Assembly (NCBI GenBank): GCA_017463615.1
Contig: JAFTOU010000027.1
Span: 124,001 to 188,000, forward strand
From: Alistipes sp.
Lineage (GTDB): Bacteria > Bacteroidota > Bacteroidia > Bacteroidales > Rikenellaceae
Reading direction: 5' to 3'
DNA: 64,000 nucleotides
Part shown: piece after piece, positions 33,918 to 43,829 of the stretch
Position numbering within the stretch: position 1 is the first letter of the stretch
Layout: each line of letters begins with the position of its first letter
Program-made: the position numbers and the translations under genes
The notes under the pieces: model-generated
Told to the model about the DNA's origin: nothing
Database searches by the model: none
What the model saw: the letters and a program-made list of their open reading frames with translations, nothing else

Positions 33918-35396
33918 CTATCGCACAATCTTCTCTATTGCTGCGGTTGGAGCGATTGGGATGAGTGTGTACTCTCTCTCCGAGCGCAGCTTTGCGAAGC
34001 AGCAGTTGCCCTTAAGGTGCTCTGCAGCAGAGGTGGTCTGAGCAGACTCCACGAACAGAGCTGGGTAGGTGAGTACATCCTTCTCAAGGTCGGCGATGGA
34101 GTAGTACTCGTCGCCGATGTGAGCCATGAAGGACATACGGTTGAACTGCGGATAGTCGGTAACGCCTACGCCATAGCGAGCAATACCGCGTGCGCCGGTA
34201 TCAAGGATACCAGCGATGCAGATATAGTAGTCGCCCGAGCCAGTGGTGTAGAAGTAGTCGTCATCGTCAAAGCCGAGGAAGTATACATCGCCCACGCCAT
34301 ACTCGGTACCGAAATCGACATCTTCGGCAACCAACTGCGAGTAGAAGAAGAGCGAGTCAAGGTCTGAGTTATACTCCACCTCTACCGACCAGTCGCTAAT
34401 GTTGCTCCAGCCCACCATATAGAGGCTCTTATTAGGCATCTTGGTGGTCAGGCTGATGCTGTTAGTCACATTATTTGCGCCCAAGATGGTCCACTCGCCC
34501 AACCAAGCCTTGTAGGCGTCAGTTGCAATCGGGGTCTTAACCTCAAAGGTGTCGGATGTTGAGTAGAGGCCACTCAGCGTACCGTCTGCCTTAACACCAA
34601 TAGCCACAGCCTTATAGTATCCCGGCTCAAGGTCAAATGCCTCAGCGCCATCGCCACGATAGAGCATATCGTTAAGGGTGTAGGTGGTATTATTTGCCTG
34701 GTTGAAGTATGCCAAGTACTCCTTCATCTGCACGATAAGTTCCTCGCCCAGCTCGCGCAGATACTTAGGGTCGTACTCCGAAGCGTAGACAACTGTCACC
34801 ACATAAGGGTTTGTATCGGTACTCTTAACCTCCACGATATGGTCAAACTTCTGCTCATAGAGCGTACCCGCGCCGATATAGCGGAGCGTCCACGCGCTGT
34901 GGAGCGTCATACCGTTCACCGTCTGGTCGCCCGACTCATTCTCATCGCCCGACGAGCCCGACGCCTCGGTAGTAAACTCTACAGATGCGCTGCTGCCATA
35001 GACAACACCCTCGGCGGTCATTCCAAAGGCGATATACTTGTATGCAGTATCGGGCGTAAGTTCCTTGAGCACAGTGACATAGCTCTTGCTCTTGCGCAAG
35101 CCCTCGCCAGTGCCCTCGGCTGCAAACTGCTCGGCCGCCATAGCGATAAGCTCCTCCTCGCTATCGTATACATCCTCTGTCAAAAAACCATACCATGTAT
35201 CTGTCGCCAAACCATTGTGGGTAACCTTTACCTTAGCCGTTGTGGCGGTGATATTGTCCACATCAACCTCCAGCACAAGCTCCTGGTTGAGCTTTGCATC
35301 GTCGCCCTTGCTCTCCGACCCCTCGTCACACGCCGCCATAGCTATGGCAGCCACCGCCACCATAGCTACGCGAAGTAGATTTGTCAGTTTTTTCAT
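33918..35396 (-). CDS. Surface lipoprotein, last gene of the BACON/fimbrillin operon
   Basis: 492 residues with a lipoprotein signal (AMAACDEG). Residues about 40-145 look like a fibronectin type III-like domain (VDVDNITATTAKVKV, YKYIAFGMTAEG), then a Gly/Ser/Glu linker and a larger beta-rich part with a second fn3-like piece (LEPGYYKAVAIGVKADG). The C-terminal half shows WLGEWTILG, seen in many Bacteroidales lipoproteins. Function unknown; the operon suggests a cell-surface or extracellular complex. It follows the 1166-residue gene by 3 bp. Confidence 0.75.
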   Translation of the reverse strand: MKKLTNLLRVAMVAVAAIAMAACDEGSESKGDDAKLNQELVLEVDVDNITATTAKVKVTHNGLATDTWYGFLTEDVYDSEEELIAMAAEQFAAEGTGEGLRKSKSYVTVLKELTPDTAYKYIAFGMTAEGVVYGSSASVEFTTEASGSSGDENESGDQTVNGMTLHSAWTLRYIGAGTLYEQKFDHIVEVKSTDTNPYVVTVVYASEYDPKYLRELGEELIVQMKEYLAYFNQANNTTYTLNDMLYRGDGAEAFDLEPGYYKAVAIGVKADGTLSGLYSTSDTFEVKTPIATDAYKAWLGEWTILGANNVTNSISLTTKMPNKSLYMVGWSNISDWSVEVEYNSDLDSLFFYSQLVAEDVDFGTEYGVGDVYFLGFDDDDYFYTTGSGDYYICIAGILDTGARGIARYGVGVTDYPQFNRMSFMAHIGDEYYSIADLEKDVLTYPALFVESAQTTSAAEHLKGNCCFAKLRSEREYTLIPIAPTAAIEKIVR

Positions 35397-35399
35397 AGT

Positions 35400-38300
35400 T
35401 TACTCAATTACAACGCCACCCTCAAGGCCCTCAGTAGTAACTGTGAATCGTGCATCATCACGATAATCATTTACAGCTTTGGTAGTTGAAGATGTAGACT
35501 TGATAGTGTTAGGATTTGCGGTATCAAAGATATACTTGAATATTGGTGCGCTCTTCACTGTGCTTGTTGAAGCATTATACTGACCACCAATCAATGCACC
35601 TACATTACCTGTGCTTGGCAGAGTAGCCTCCACAGTATTACCTGCAAAGGTGTAGTTGTAGTAAGTAGCGTTTGTATTGGTAGATGTAGACGAGAGCACT
35701 GTTGAGCCCACAAGACCACCTACACCATTCATACCCTCAGCACTACCTACAGTAATTGTACCCTTGTAAGAGTTGCTTGTATACTTTGTGTGCATACCCG
35801 AGTGACCAACAATACCACCCACAAAGAGTTTAGTACTTGTAGTCTCTGGAGCGATTGAGATATTACAATTTGAAGTGTTGTCAGAGATATTGTACTGCTT
35901 TGTAGCTGAGGAGCTCCAGTTATGGCCGTATGCAACAATACCACCTGCATACCAAGTTGTTGCAGGGAAAGATGCTGTAAGGTCACCGCTGTTTGTACAA
36001 GAGGTTGCATTCAGAGCGTAGCTTGTACTACTTGATACTGCCGCAATACCTGCAAGGTAAGAGGTTGTAGCACTCTTGGCAGTGAGCGACATTGCACCAC
36101 TATTGGTACAAGAGGCGAATGACGATGCGTTACCAGCCATACCGCAGATACCTCCCGCGCGAAGCTCGTCAAGCTCAGCCTCTGGTGCAGTAAATGTGAT
36201 TGAGCCGCTATTGCTCAAGCCGCTGTATGCAACGCCAGAGCCTGAATATGCAAAGAGACCTGCAAGGTAAACATCGCCCGCATCAGTAATATTTATAGTA
36301 ATGTCCTTAGTATTTGAAGAGCTCTTGATAGCAGAGCTTGCAGATGTACAAACTACACCCGCAACATAGAGAGTCTCAATAGTACCACCAGTATAGCTCA
36401 GTGTTCCATTGTTGGTCATTGATACAACATCGCCACCTATAGTCTTTGCCACAACACCTGCCAAGTAAACAAGAGTTGCATCGGCAGTAGTGATAGTAAT
36501 ATCACCATTATTAGTTGCGCCATTGACAATCGCCAAGCTACCACCAACACCAGCACCATAGATAGCCTTCTCTGGAGCGCCATTAACGGTATATGTCAGC
36601 GGGTTGTTATTCACTGCTGTAGTGAGGGTATTACCAGTGGTCATATTACCCATAACACCGCCCATATAGTTATGTACGGTTGCCAGCTGCTTGTCTGCAG
36701 TACGCGCCAGTGTGATGCTCACATTGCCGTTGTTGGTAATATTTGAGGCATTAGCAGCCGCATTACCCACAACGCCACCGAAATAGTTGCTATTTCCAGT
36801 TGAAGAGATAGTCACCACGCCATTATTTGTAAGGTTGTTGGTCTCAACCATAACATTTGCAGTAACACCACCTGCATAGAACGGTGCAGATACATTGTCT
36901 GCCATATTGAATGTACAGTTTACTGCGCCATAGTTGTGGCAGTCGGTAAGGGTCTTGGTCTTGAAGTGAGTGCTTACACCCGCCTGAGCAACAACACCTG
37001 CAACAGATGCGCCCTTAGCGTTACCACCACCAAGATATGTACCAGTACCGTCATTACCAGGACCGAATGAGCCCTCTACGGTAATTGCACCGTAGTTTGT
37101 ACACTCCGAACCACCAGTCATTGCAAAACCTGCAACACCTGCAACAGTTGTGCGAGAAACGACATAGTCAGCAGTAAGGGTCGGAGTTGTAAGGGTTATA
37201 GCGCCCTTAGTGCTGTCGCCCTGAACACCATTCACACACTTTGTAACACTACCCTCGCAGTAGCCGATAACGCCCGCTACATAGGTATAGTTTGAATTCA
37301 GGTCGCTTGCTCCAACAGCAGTTGCGCTCTGTGGATAGATGTGCGAGATGTTACCAGTGTTAGAGCAACCTGTAAGCTCCGCCTTAACCGCAGTAGAGGC
37401 TGCGAGCTTCTCCGTTGTAGTACCACCTGCAACACCACCGATATAGAGGTAGCCGCCACGGCCATTGATTGTATAGCTAATATCGCCCGTATTGTGGCAA
37501 TTCTGCACATCGTTATCTGCAAGACCTGCAAGGCCACCAATGTAAACGACTCCTCGCTCATCGTCACCCGTAGGTGTAGTTGCGATTGTGATGTCGCAGT
37601 TGTTTGTACAGCCGGTTATTTTACCGTAGCACTGACCTGCGAGTGTACCGAAGTATACTGCATCGGTGGTCTGGTCGCTACCTGCACCATAAGCGGTTGC
37701 ATTGAGCGTGATTGCCGCTGCATTATTTGTAATATTCTCCAGTGCGCCAGTAGTTGCGACTGTGCGAGCAACGAAACCAAATGCACCCTTAGCGTCTGCT
37801 GGAGTAAGGGTACAAGAGCTATCAATAGTAAGGTCTTTAACAGTACCTGCAAGGTTCTCAAAGAGTGGAGCTGTTGCGTTCCAGTTCTTCAGAGCAAAGC
37901 CCTTACAGTCAAGTGTACCCAAGAATGATGTTGCTGTTGGCAGCTCCACGCCCTGAAGGTCAATGTCGCAACCAAACTCTGCATCGCCGATATTTGCAGC
38001 ACCCTCAAGGAAGGCTACAAGGGTCTGAGCGTCGGTAATCTTACCAAAGGCTGCCTTCTCCCACTTGCTATCGGTGGTCTTAAAGCCCTTATTGCGCTCA
38101 ATTACAATATCCTTGGCAGATATATAGAGGGTTGTTATGCCACTCTGACGCTTGAAATCAATGCTGAACTCGCCCGCAGGGGTTGTGCTTGGAAGCAGAG
38201 CAATGTAGTATGTACCAGGAGTAAATACCTCGCCCTCTGGAAGCAGGGTAACGGTATTCTCTGCCTCCAACACATCGCTAACCTTTGGCAGAGATGTTGT

Positions 38301-38900
38301 GCTCTTAGAGAACTTTGTTGTTCCAGCAATCTCTGTTCCGCACACCTCAACAGAGGTTACATCCTCAAAGGTGATATCTACGCTAAGGAAACCCACAACT
38401 GTAGAGAGATTAAACGATGTCTGGTCAGAGGTAAAGTATCCCAGCGACACAATAGCACCGTCAGCTACATTATTACCATCCTCAAGGGTCTGAATAGCAG
38501 GCATATTAACATTAAAAGTTGTACCACTACTACGCTCTATGACAGATTTGAATGGGTAGATGGCATAGAATTTTGTTGAGTTCTCTTCCACCTCGCCGGT
38601 AAAGGTTGCTGTCTTGCCGTCCTCAGAGACAGAGCCTGGAACGATTGTAAACTCGCGGATAGTCTTGTTACTGCTAAGTGTACCCTCAAAGATAGCAATC
38701 TTATCGTCCTCGTGCCAGCAGATGCTCTTGCCATCCTCACCCACGAAGGTACGGGTAGCCTCGCCATCTACGGTGATAGTCATAGGTACAAGTCTCTCCG
38801 ACACATCTGGAGTAATCTCCTGCTCCTCAAAACCCTGAGAGCAAGAGAGTGCTGCTGCAGAAGCTACTACTGCAAGCAGATAGTTAAAAAATTTCTTCAT
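35400..38900 (-). CDS. Large lipoprotein: fimbrillin-like N-terminus and GLUG-type beta-helix repeats
   Basis: 1166 residues. A lipobox Cys (AALSCSQ) is followed by a fimbrillin-family domain to about residue 280, with TRTFVGEDGKSICWHEDDKIA, quoted in part as ATRTF and WHEDDKIAIF. From about 350 to 1120 there are many short repeats of the form G-x-A-G and C-x-N-x-G-x-I with Asn/Thr-rich spacers, as in GLUG beta-helices. Such proteins are adhesin-like. Codon use in the repeats is richer in ACA/GCA than neighbours, an effect of repeat expansion. Confidence 0.8.
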   Translation of the reverse strand: MKKFFNYLLAVVASAAALSCSQGFEEQEITPDVSERLVPMTITVDGEATRTFVGEDGKSICWHEDDKIAIFEGTLSSNKTIREFTIVPGSVSEDGKTATFTGEVEENSTKFYAIYPFKSVIERSSGTTFNVNMPAIQTLEDGNNVADGAIVSLGYFTSDQTSFNLSTVVGFLSVDITFEDVTSVEVCGTEIAGTTKFSKSTTSLPKVSDVLEAENTVTLLPEGEVFTPGTYYIALLPSTTPAGEFSIDFKRQSGITTLYISAKDIVIERNKGFKTTDSKWEKAAFGKITDAQTLVAFLEGAANIGDAEFGCDIDLQGVELPTATSFLGTLDCKGFALKNWNATAPLFENLAGTVKDLTIDSSCTLTPADAKGAFGFVARTVATTGALENITNNAAAITLNATAYGAGSDQTTDAVYFGTLAGQCYGKITGCTNNCDITIATTPTGDDERGVVYIGGLAGLADNDVQNCHNTGDISYTINGRGGYLYIGGVAGGTTTEKLAASTAVKAELTGCSNTGNISHIYPQSATAVGASDLNSNYTYVAGVIGYCEGSVTKCVNGVQGDSTKGAITLTTPTLTADYVVSRTTVAGVAGFAMTGGSECTNYGAITVEGSFGPGNDGTGTYLGGGNAKGASVAGVVAQAGVSTHFKTKTLTDCHNYGAVNCTFNMADNVSAPFYAGGVTANVMVETNNLTNNGVVTISSTGNSNYFGGVVGNAAANASNITNNGNVSITLARTADKQLATVHNYMGGVMGNMTTGNTLTTAVNNNPLTYTVNGAPEKAIYGAGVGGSLAIVNGATNNGDITITTADATLVYLAGVVAKTIGGDVVSMTNNGTLSYTGGTIETLYVAGVVCTSASSAIKSSSNTKDITINITDAGDVYLAGLFAYSGSGVAYSGLSNSGSITFTAPEAELDELRAGGICGMAGNASSFASCTNSGAMSLTAKSATTSYLAGIAAVSSSTSYALNATSCTNSGDLTASFPATTWYAGGIVAYGHNWSSSATKQYNISDNTSNCNISIAPETTSTKLFVGGIVGHSGMHTKYTSNSYKGTITVGSAEGMNGVGGLVGSTVLSSTSTNTNATYYNYTFAGNTVEATLPSTGNVGALIGGQYNASTSTVKSAPIFKYIFDTANPNTIKSTSSTTKAVNDYRDDARFTVTTEGLEGGVVIE

Positions 38901-38924
38901 CTTTTTTACTCTAAAGGGTTAATA

Positions 38925-39053
38925 CTAAAGTTCCTCAAGGTCGCCCATATCCTCATTTGAGCCACCTACTGAGAGCGCAAAGCCGCACTCAACATCCATA
39001 CTCTCCACCTCTATGGTCGGAGTCAGATACTCATTAACTGATTTCTTGTTCAT
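38925..39053 (-). CDS. 42-residue conserved-type peptide before the fimbrillin-like gene
   Basis: The peptide begins MNKKSVNEYLTPTIEVESM and continues DVECGFALSVGGSNEDMGD, ending LEEL. This matches in pattern the tiny Bacteroidales peptides with a Tyr-xx-Pro-x-x-Glu start, one Cys and a Gly/Ser patch that stand before surface-protein genes. The start at 39053 is 25 bp after the upstream stop, and its own stop is 24 bp before the next start, so it fits exactly as a separate cistron. Function unknown; it has no signal peptide. Confidence 0.65.
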   Translation of the reverse strand: MNKKSVNEYLTPTIEVESMDVECGFALSVGGSNEDMGDLEEL

Positions 39054-39078
39054 TGTTTTGTATATTTAAGTTTACTAA

Positions 39079-40707
39079 TTAGTTCTCCTTCACGCATCTT
39101 ACTGGGGCGGCATAACATCGTGCACCGTAGGAGTACCACGCGCTCGCCTCATTAGGGTCAAGAATTGGGTAGATGCCGTAGTAGACATCGTTGAACGCCA
39201 CAAAGAGCGTTGCCGACTTACCGAAGCCACTCGCTCCGCTGCCGAAGCTCTCGGCGGTCCAGTAGAGCATCTTCTCGCTCGTCTCGCCGATAAGTCCCGA
39301 CACATCTAAGTTACCCGTACTTGGGAAGTAGTCGCCATTACCACCACGCCACCTCCAGCCGTAGTCTGCCACCTCCCACTCGGTGCTCACATAGGTGCAG
39401 GCATAGCCACTCTCAAGAGTACCAAAAGCTCCACACGGAGGCACTGCGTAACCCGGAGGACATGGGTCAAAGATACTCTTATAGTCTGTCCCCTGCTGAG
39501 CATCACCCCACAGGTAGGACTGCGACTGCTGCATCATTCCATTGGCAGCAATAAGATCCTGCTGCAGGTACCAGTCAAAGACATACTCGCCAATCGGGAT
39601 ATCCACGCGGCAGCCCAGAACTGTTGTCGGGTGCTCAATGGCATACTCTATATTTCCCGGAGCAGATAGCGCCACAGGTGGCACCTGACCCACATACGCC
39701 CACGGACTATTTCCGTTACCTATCTGGGTGTTATTGAGGTTTACAAGCGTACGCACGCGCTCTATCTCCGTCTGAATGGCGTAGTACTCCTCCTCACTCT
39801 CCAGCAGGTTGTAATCCTCGTCGTAGCTGTGCTTTGGCACCTCCATATACTCCACATACGATGGCAGGAAAGGCTCCTTACGACCCCACTGGTACAACAT
39901 TCCGCGGTTGGCAATATCACCAATATCATTGCTCAGCGCACCTAAGTTGCGATCCATCCAGTCCAGTCGCTTGCCGTATGAGGTCTTAGGGGTCTGGTTT
40001 GTAACCCATATATGCCAGCTCCAGAGCACCTTGCCGCGACCGTCGTGCAGCGTAATGAGGGCATTACCCTCGCTGCTGCCCGTGGTGAAGTATACCCTGC
40101 CCTGCTCGGCATCGTAGAGCGGCTCGCCATCAATAATCTGTGTACTGCGAGTCTTATCGCCATCAAAGGTCGCCTCCCACGCCAGCGAAGCGTAGGTTGC
40201 ACCCTGAATCTTCACACCATTGGCGATGATGTAGTTCGTATATCCGTCGCCCTTGCCATTACCCTTGACCGTAGCGTCAAAGTTATAGGAGTGCTCCGTT
40301 GCGGCGATATAGCAGTTTGCTGTCCCCGCTGCCGAGAGGTCTGCCCCTCCCGTTCCGCGTTGCAACACCCTTATGCGCAACTTTGCAACATCGGGCTGCG
40401 CACCTGCGGTGACATCTACCACGGCTGTGCGGTCTGTATCCTCACTGTTAGGGTCAAAGTATAGCGTCAGGGTCATATCCTCCATGCTCACATCCACCCA
40501 GTCGGCACTACTTACAGCCTGCCACTCTGTGCGGTTCGTTGCCACAAAAATGCTACGGCTCTGCTCATCTGCAGCAACCACTACCGAGGTAGAGGAGAGT
40601 TGCAGCGAGGCGTACTCTGCCCCTGCCTGAATAACCTCTGGAGCAACCTCCTTACACGAGGTGGCAAGCATCAGGGCGAAAATTATTGTATATAATACTC
40701 TATTCAT
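39079..40707 (-). CDS. Lipoprotein with BACON domain and FISUMP-like C-terminal part
   Basis: 542 residues. The lipoprotein signal ends in LATSCKE. A BACON-type domain occupies about residues 30-115 (FVATNRTEWQAVSSADWVDVS and VLQRG at its end). The rest resembles the Fibrobacter succinogenes major paralogous domain: WMDRNLGAL, MLYQWGRKEPF, DPCPPGYAVP and the ending APVRCVKE are its landmarks. Both modules are found on Bacteroidota surface proteins. It lies 2 bp after the leucine-rich protein and 25 bp before the tiny peptide. Confidence 0.78.
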   Translation of the reverse strand: MNRVLYTIIFALMLATSCKEVAPEVIQAGAEYASLQLSSTSVVVAADEQSRSIFVATNRTEWQAVSSADWVDVSMEDMTLTLYFDPNSEDTDRTAVVDVTAGAQPDVAKLRIRVLQRGTGGADLSAAGTANCYIAATEHSYNFDATVKGNGKGDGYTNYIIANGVKIQGATYASLAWEATFDGDKTRSTQIIDGEPLYDAEQGRVYFTTGSSEGNALITLHDGRGKVLWSWHIWVTNQTPKTSYGKRLDWMDRNLGALSNDIGDIANRGMLYQWGRKEPFLPSYVEYMEVPKHSYDEDYNLLESEEEYYAIQTEIERVRTLVNLNNTQIGNGNSPWAYVGQVPPVALSAPGNIEYAIEHPTTVLGCRVDIPIGEYVFDWYLQQDLIAANGMMQQSQSYLWGDAQQGTDYKSIFDPCPPGYAVPPCGAFGTLESGYACTYVSTEWEVADYGWRWRGGNGDYFPSTGNLDVSGLIGETSEKMLYWTAESFGSGASGFGKSATLFVAFNDVYYGIYPILDPNEASAWYSYGARCYAAPVRCVKEN

Positions 40708-40709
40708 AT

Positions 40710-43700
40710 CTATCTCCAGCTTGATGGCATTTGACTAAAATCTGACAACCCCTTACAGCCGGCAAAGCAATCTGCGTGTGCCGATGTTGAGGATGGTATA
40801 ATTGGGAAATCATCCCCCTTGGTGCGCTCGTAGAGGTGCACCTTCTGCTCGCCAATCATGGTATAAGGACTCTCACCCGTAAGTGAGGAGCAGTTCTCAA
40901 AGCAGGAGGAGATGTAGTTTATGCGCGTAATAGTGTCAAACAACCCTGCAGGTATCGCCGTAAGTGCCGTGCAGCCATTGAAGCAGCTGCTCAGCGTAAT
41001 GCTGCTGGTCTTTGTGCCTATAGCGGCAAAGAGAGTCTGCGGAATCTCTGTGAGTGCCGAGCAAGAGGCAAATGTGCGCTCAAAGGATGTTATAGCTGGC
41101 GAGAGGGAGAATATATCGGCAGGGATACTCTTGAGTGACGAACAGCCCTCAAACATAGCCTTTACCGTTGTGAGCTTCTCCTTTGCACCCAGCAGGTTAT
41201 TCGGAATACTCTCCAATGCCGAGCAGGCAGAGAATGTCTCTGCAAACTGCGTAGCGGTGCTATTTGCTGCAAACAGACCCTCTGGCAGGCTCTTCAGAGC
41301 TGTACAACCCTTGAATGTAGCCGTAAACTTTATCTTTGACTCGCCCAGATTGTCAAACAGACCCTCTGGCAGCGACTCCAACGCCGTACAAGAGGCAAAG
41401 GTGTATGCCAGCGATGTCACCGTGGTAGTCTGCGGGAAGATGGCACCCTCAATAGTTCGCAAGGCAGTGCAGCTGTTAAATGTATTCTCAAAGCCCGCGC
41501 TGACATTCGTATTCTTGGAGAACAGACCCGCAGGTATGCTCTCAATGCCCGAGTCGTAGAAGGTGTACTTAAAGCCCGGCGAGGTAATCTTGGTAAAGGT
41601 CTCAAAGAGCGATGACGGTACACTCTTAAGGCTCTTGCAAGAGGCGAAGGTATAAGAGAGGTCGGCTGACGAATAGTCCCTAACGCCAACAAATAGGTCC
41701 GCTGGCAGAGCCGTAAGTGCCGTATTCTCAAAGGTGTAGGTAAAGTTATAAGCCTTAGGGCACTGTGCAAAGAGTCCCGATGGGAGTGTGGTAAGGGCGG
41801 TACAATCTGCGAAGCAGTACTGGAACGATGTTGCCGAGTCAAGGCCATTAAACACGCCCGACTCAATATCCTTGAGGCTCTCACACCCCTGGAACACCGC
41901 ACCGAAGGTCTTAACGCCCGTAGCGCCCTCAAACAATCCGCTCTGCAGGCGGGTAACGCCCGTGCGATAGAAGATATACTCAAGGTTTGTCAGCGCCGCA
42001 CAACCCGTAAAGAGTCCCGAAGGAATCTCCGTAACCGAGCTACAGCCCGCAAACATATACTTTATATCGGTCACCGCTCTTGCCGTAGCGAGCAGTGACG
42101 ACGGTATCTGCTGCAGGTTCACGCACGCCGAGAATGCACCCATAAGGGTCGTAACATTTGTATTAGCCTCAAAGAGCGCTGCAGGGATAGCCGTCAGAGC
42201 CGTAGCACCAAAGATATGGTCCATCTGCTTGGCAGCCTTGCAGTTCTTAAAGAGTGACTCTGGCACTGAGCGCAGAGTTCCCGCGCGAACCATATCGCTA
42301 ACCTCGTCAAAGTTCGGCAGGGTGTCAGTCGTAACCACATAACCCGTACCTGTGCCATAGAAGGCATACGAAAAGTCCTCTGCCGCAACACAAGCGTCAA
42401 ACAGTCCCTCTGGAATCTGAGTAATTGATGCCGAGTGGCTAAAGCAGTCCTCAAAGTTTTTAGCCACCGTAGCATAGCGGAACAGACCCGCAGGTATCTC
42501 GCTCAGCTTCTGACAGCAGGAGAATGCCCCAAGGAATGACTTTACGGCGGCAAACGACCCCGCCACATCATTCGGAATACTCTCCAACTCCGAGCAGCCG
42601 AGGCACATATCCACAGCTGTAGTATATCCCAACTTACCCCACGAGATAATACTCTTAAGATCGGTTGTAAAGGCATCCTCAGCACCAAACTCAAGCGACT
42701 TGGCACTACCCGTAATGGATATGGTGTAGAGTCCAGGCTCGGCGTAGGTGTGTGTTCCGCGGCGTGCCTCAAAGGTCTCCACAGGAGTACCATCGCCCCA
42801 GTCTACAGTAATTGTCCCACCCGTAGAGGATGTAAGCACTGGTGCAGCGGTGTAGAGGTAGTCGGCAGTTGTTGTCTGAATCTCGTATATCAGCGCCTCG
42901 GTATCTGTGCCAATCTGGTAGACGCAGATAGTTGCGCTGGCGTTGTTATTCTCGTCGCCCACGCCCACGGTGATTGTTCCGCGGCGCTCGCCACCGTTGC
43001 TATTTGAGAGGACGGTAACCTCTACATATCCATCTACGGCACGCGCCGTAAACCAGTCGCTGCTGTCTGTCGTCACGCCCCACTGCAGCTCTGGGTTGCA
43101 ATCTACAGCCACGCGCTTTGTCGCTCCGTCGCTATCTGTTGCCACATTGTGGCTACTAAGCACCACAAAGGCGTCGCCATCCTGACTTACCGTAAGCGTA
43201 TCGCTATCCTCGCCAGCCGTAACGGTTATCGTCGCCTGACGCTGAGCGCGGTTATCGTTGCTATCTGCCGTAAGGAGCAGTCCCGCCTCTGTACGCTCTA
43301 TAAAGAGCCAGCTGCAGGTGGTCTCAAACTCCCACTCCTCGTAGCTGCTTACCACCTCCACACTCTGAACAAGAGCCGTATGCGCCTCAAAGTGCAGGGT
43401 ATTTGCCCCAAGGCTAACCTCTGGCGTACCCATAGCGTTCTGACTGACGGTCAGCTGCACGCTCTTTGCACGCTCGCCCTCGCCGGCAGTAATGGTGATG
43501 GTCGCTGTGCGAGCCGTTGTATCTTCGTTCTTGTCGGCAGTGATGGTGAGGAAGAAGTCGTCGCTCTCAATACCGAGCCACGAAGCATCCTTGGCAGTAT
43601 AGTCCCAACTCTCGCACGAGGTTACAACATCCAGCACAACCTGCGCACCGCGACTCTTGAAGCCGATAGTGCCGCTGTCCGCATCATCCATCTGCAGCAG

Positions 43701-43826
43701 CGGACTCTGGGATGTAACCTCAAGGGTTACACGACCCTCGGACTGAGGCGGAACAATCTCAGGCTCTACGACCTTAGTACACGATATAGCACCCAGAATG
43801 AGCGCCAATATTACAAATCTTCTCAT
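40710..43826 (-). CDS. Lipoprotein with BACON domains, PKD-like domain and ~20 DUF285-like repeats
   Basis: 1038 residues. A lipobox Cys (GAISCTK) is followed by three BACON-type domains up to about residue 305 and a PKD-like domain (TVDWGDGTPVETFEA, YAEPGLYTISITG). From about residue 400 there are roughly 20 repeats of about 27 residues with the pattern L-x-x-I/L-P-x-G-L-F, then F-x-x-x-F-x-x-C-x-x. This is like the 26-residue bacterial surface (DUF285/BspA-type) leucine-rich repeats. The protein is expected on the cell surface, binding a polymer or protein. The gap to the next gene is 2 bp. Confidence 0.8.
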   Translation of the reverse strand: MRRFVILALILGAISCTKVVEPEIVPPQSEGRVTLEVTSQSPLLQMDDADSGTIGFKSRGAQVVLDVVTSCESWDYTAKDASWLGIESDDFFLTITADKNEDTTARTATITITAGEGERAKSVQLTVSQNAMGTPEVSLGANTLHFEAHTALVQSVEVVSSYEEWEFETTCSWLFIERTEAGLLLTADSNDNRAQRQATITVTAGEDSDTLTVSQDGDAFVVLSSHNVATDSDGATKRVAVDCNPELQWGVTTDSSDWFTARAVDGYVEVTVLSNSNGGERRGTITVGVGDENNNASATICVYQIGTDTEALIYEIQTTTADYLYTAAPVLTSSTGGTITVDWGDGTPVETFEARRGTHTYAEPGLYTISITGSAKSLEFGAEDAFTTDLKSIISWGKLGYTTAVDMCLGCSELESIPNDVAGSFAAVKSFLGAFSCCQKLSEIPAGLFRYATVAKNFEDCFSHSASITQIPEGLFDACVAAEDFSYAFYGTGTGYVVTTDTLPNFDEVSDMVRAGTLRSVPESLFKNCKAAKQMDHIFGATALTAIPAALFEANTNVTTLMGAFSACVNLQQIPSSLLATARAVTDIKYMFAGCSSVTEIPSGLFTGCAALTNLEYIFYRTGVTRLQSGLFEGATGVKTFGAVFQGCESLKDIESGVFNGLDSATSFQYCFADCTALTTLPSGLFAQCPKAYNFTYTFENTALTALPADLFVGVRDYSSADLSYTFASCKSLKSVPSSLFETFTKITSPGFKYTFYDSGIESIPAGLFSKNTNVSAGFENTFNSCTALRTIEGAIFPQTTTVTSLAYTFASCTALESLPEGLFDNLGESKIKFTATFKGCTALKSLPEGLFAANSTATQFAETFSACSALESIPNNLLGAKEKLTTVKAMFEGCSSLKSIPADIFSLSPAITSFERTFASCSALTEIPQTLFAAIGTKTSSITLSSCFNGCTALTAIPAGLFDTITRINYISSCFENCSSLTGESPYTMIGEQKVHLYERTKGDDFPIIPSSTSAHADCFAGCKGLSDFSQMPSSWR

Positions 43827-43829
43827 ATC

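Noticed and set aside
33713-33928. Open frame of 71 residues on the minus strand
   Set aside because: It is made by the inverted-repeat terminator region between convergent genes and overlaps the end of the lipoprotein gene.
35400-38900. CRISPR-like or tandem DNA repeat array
   Set aside because: The periodicity is at the protein level (GLUG-like repeats in frame); no identical DNA repeats with unique spacers.
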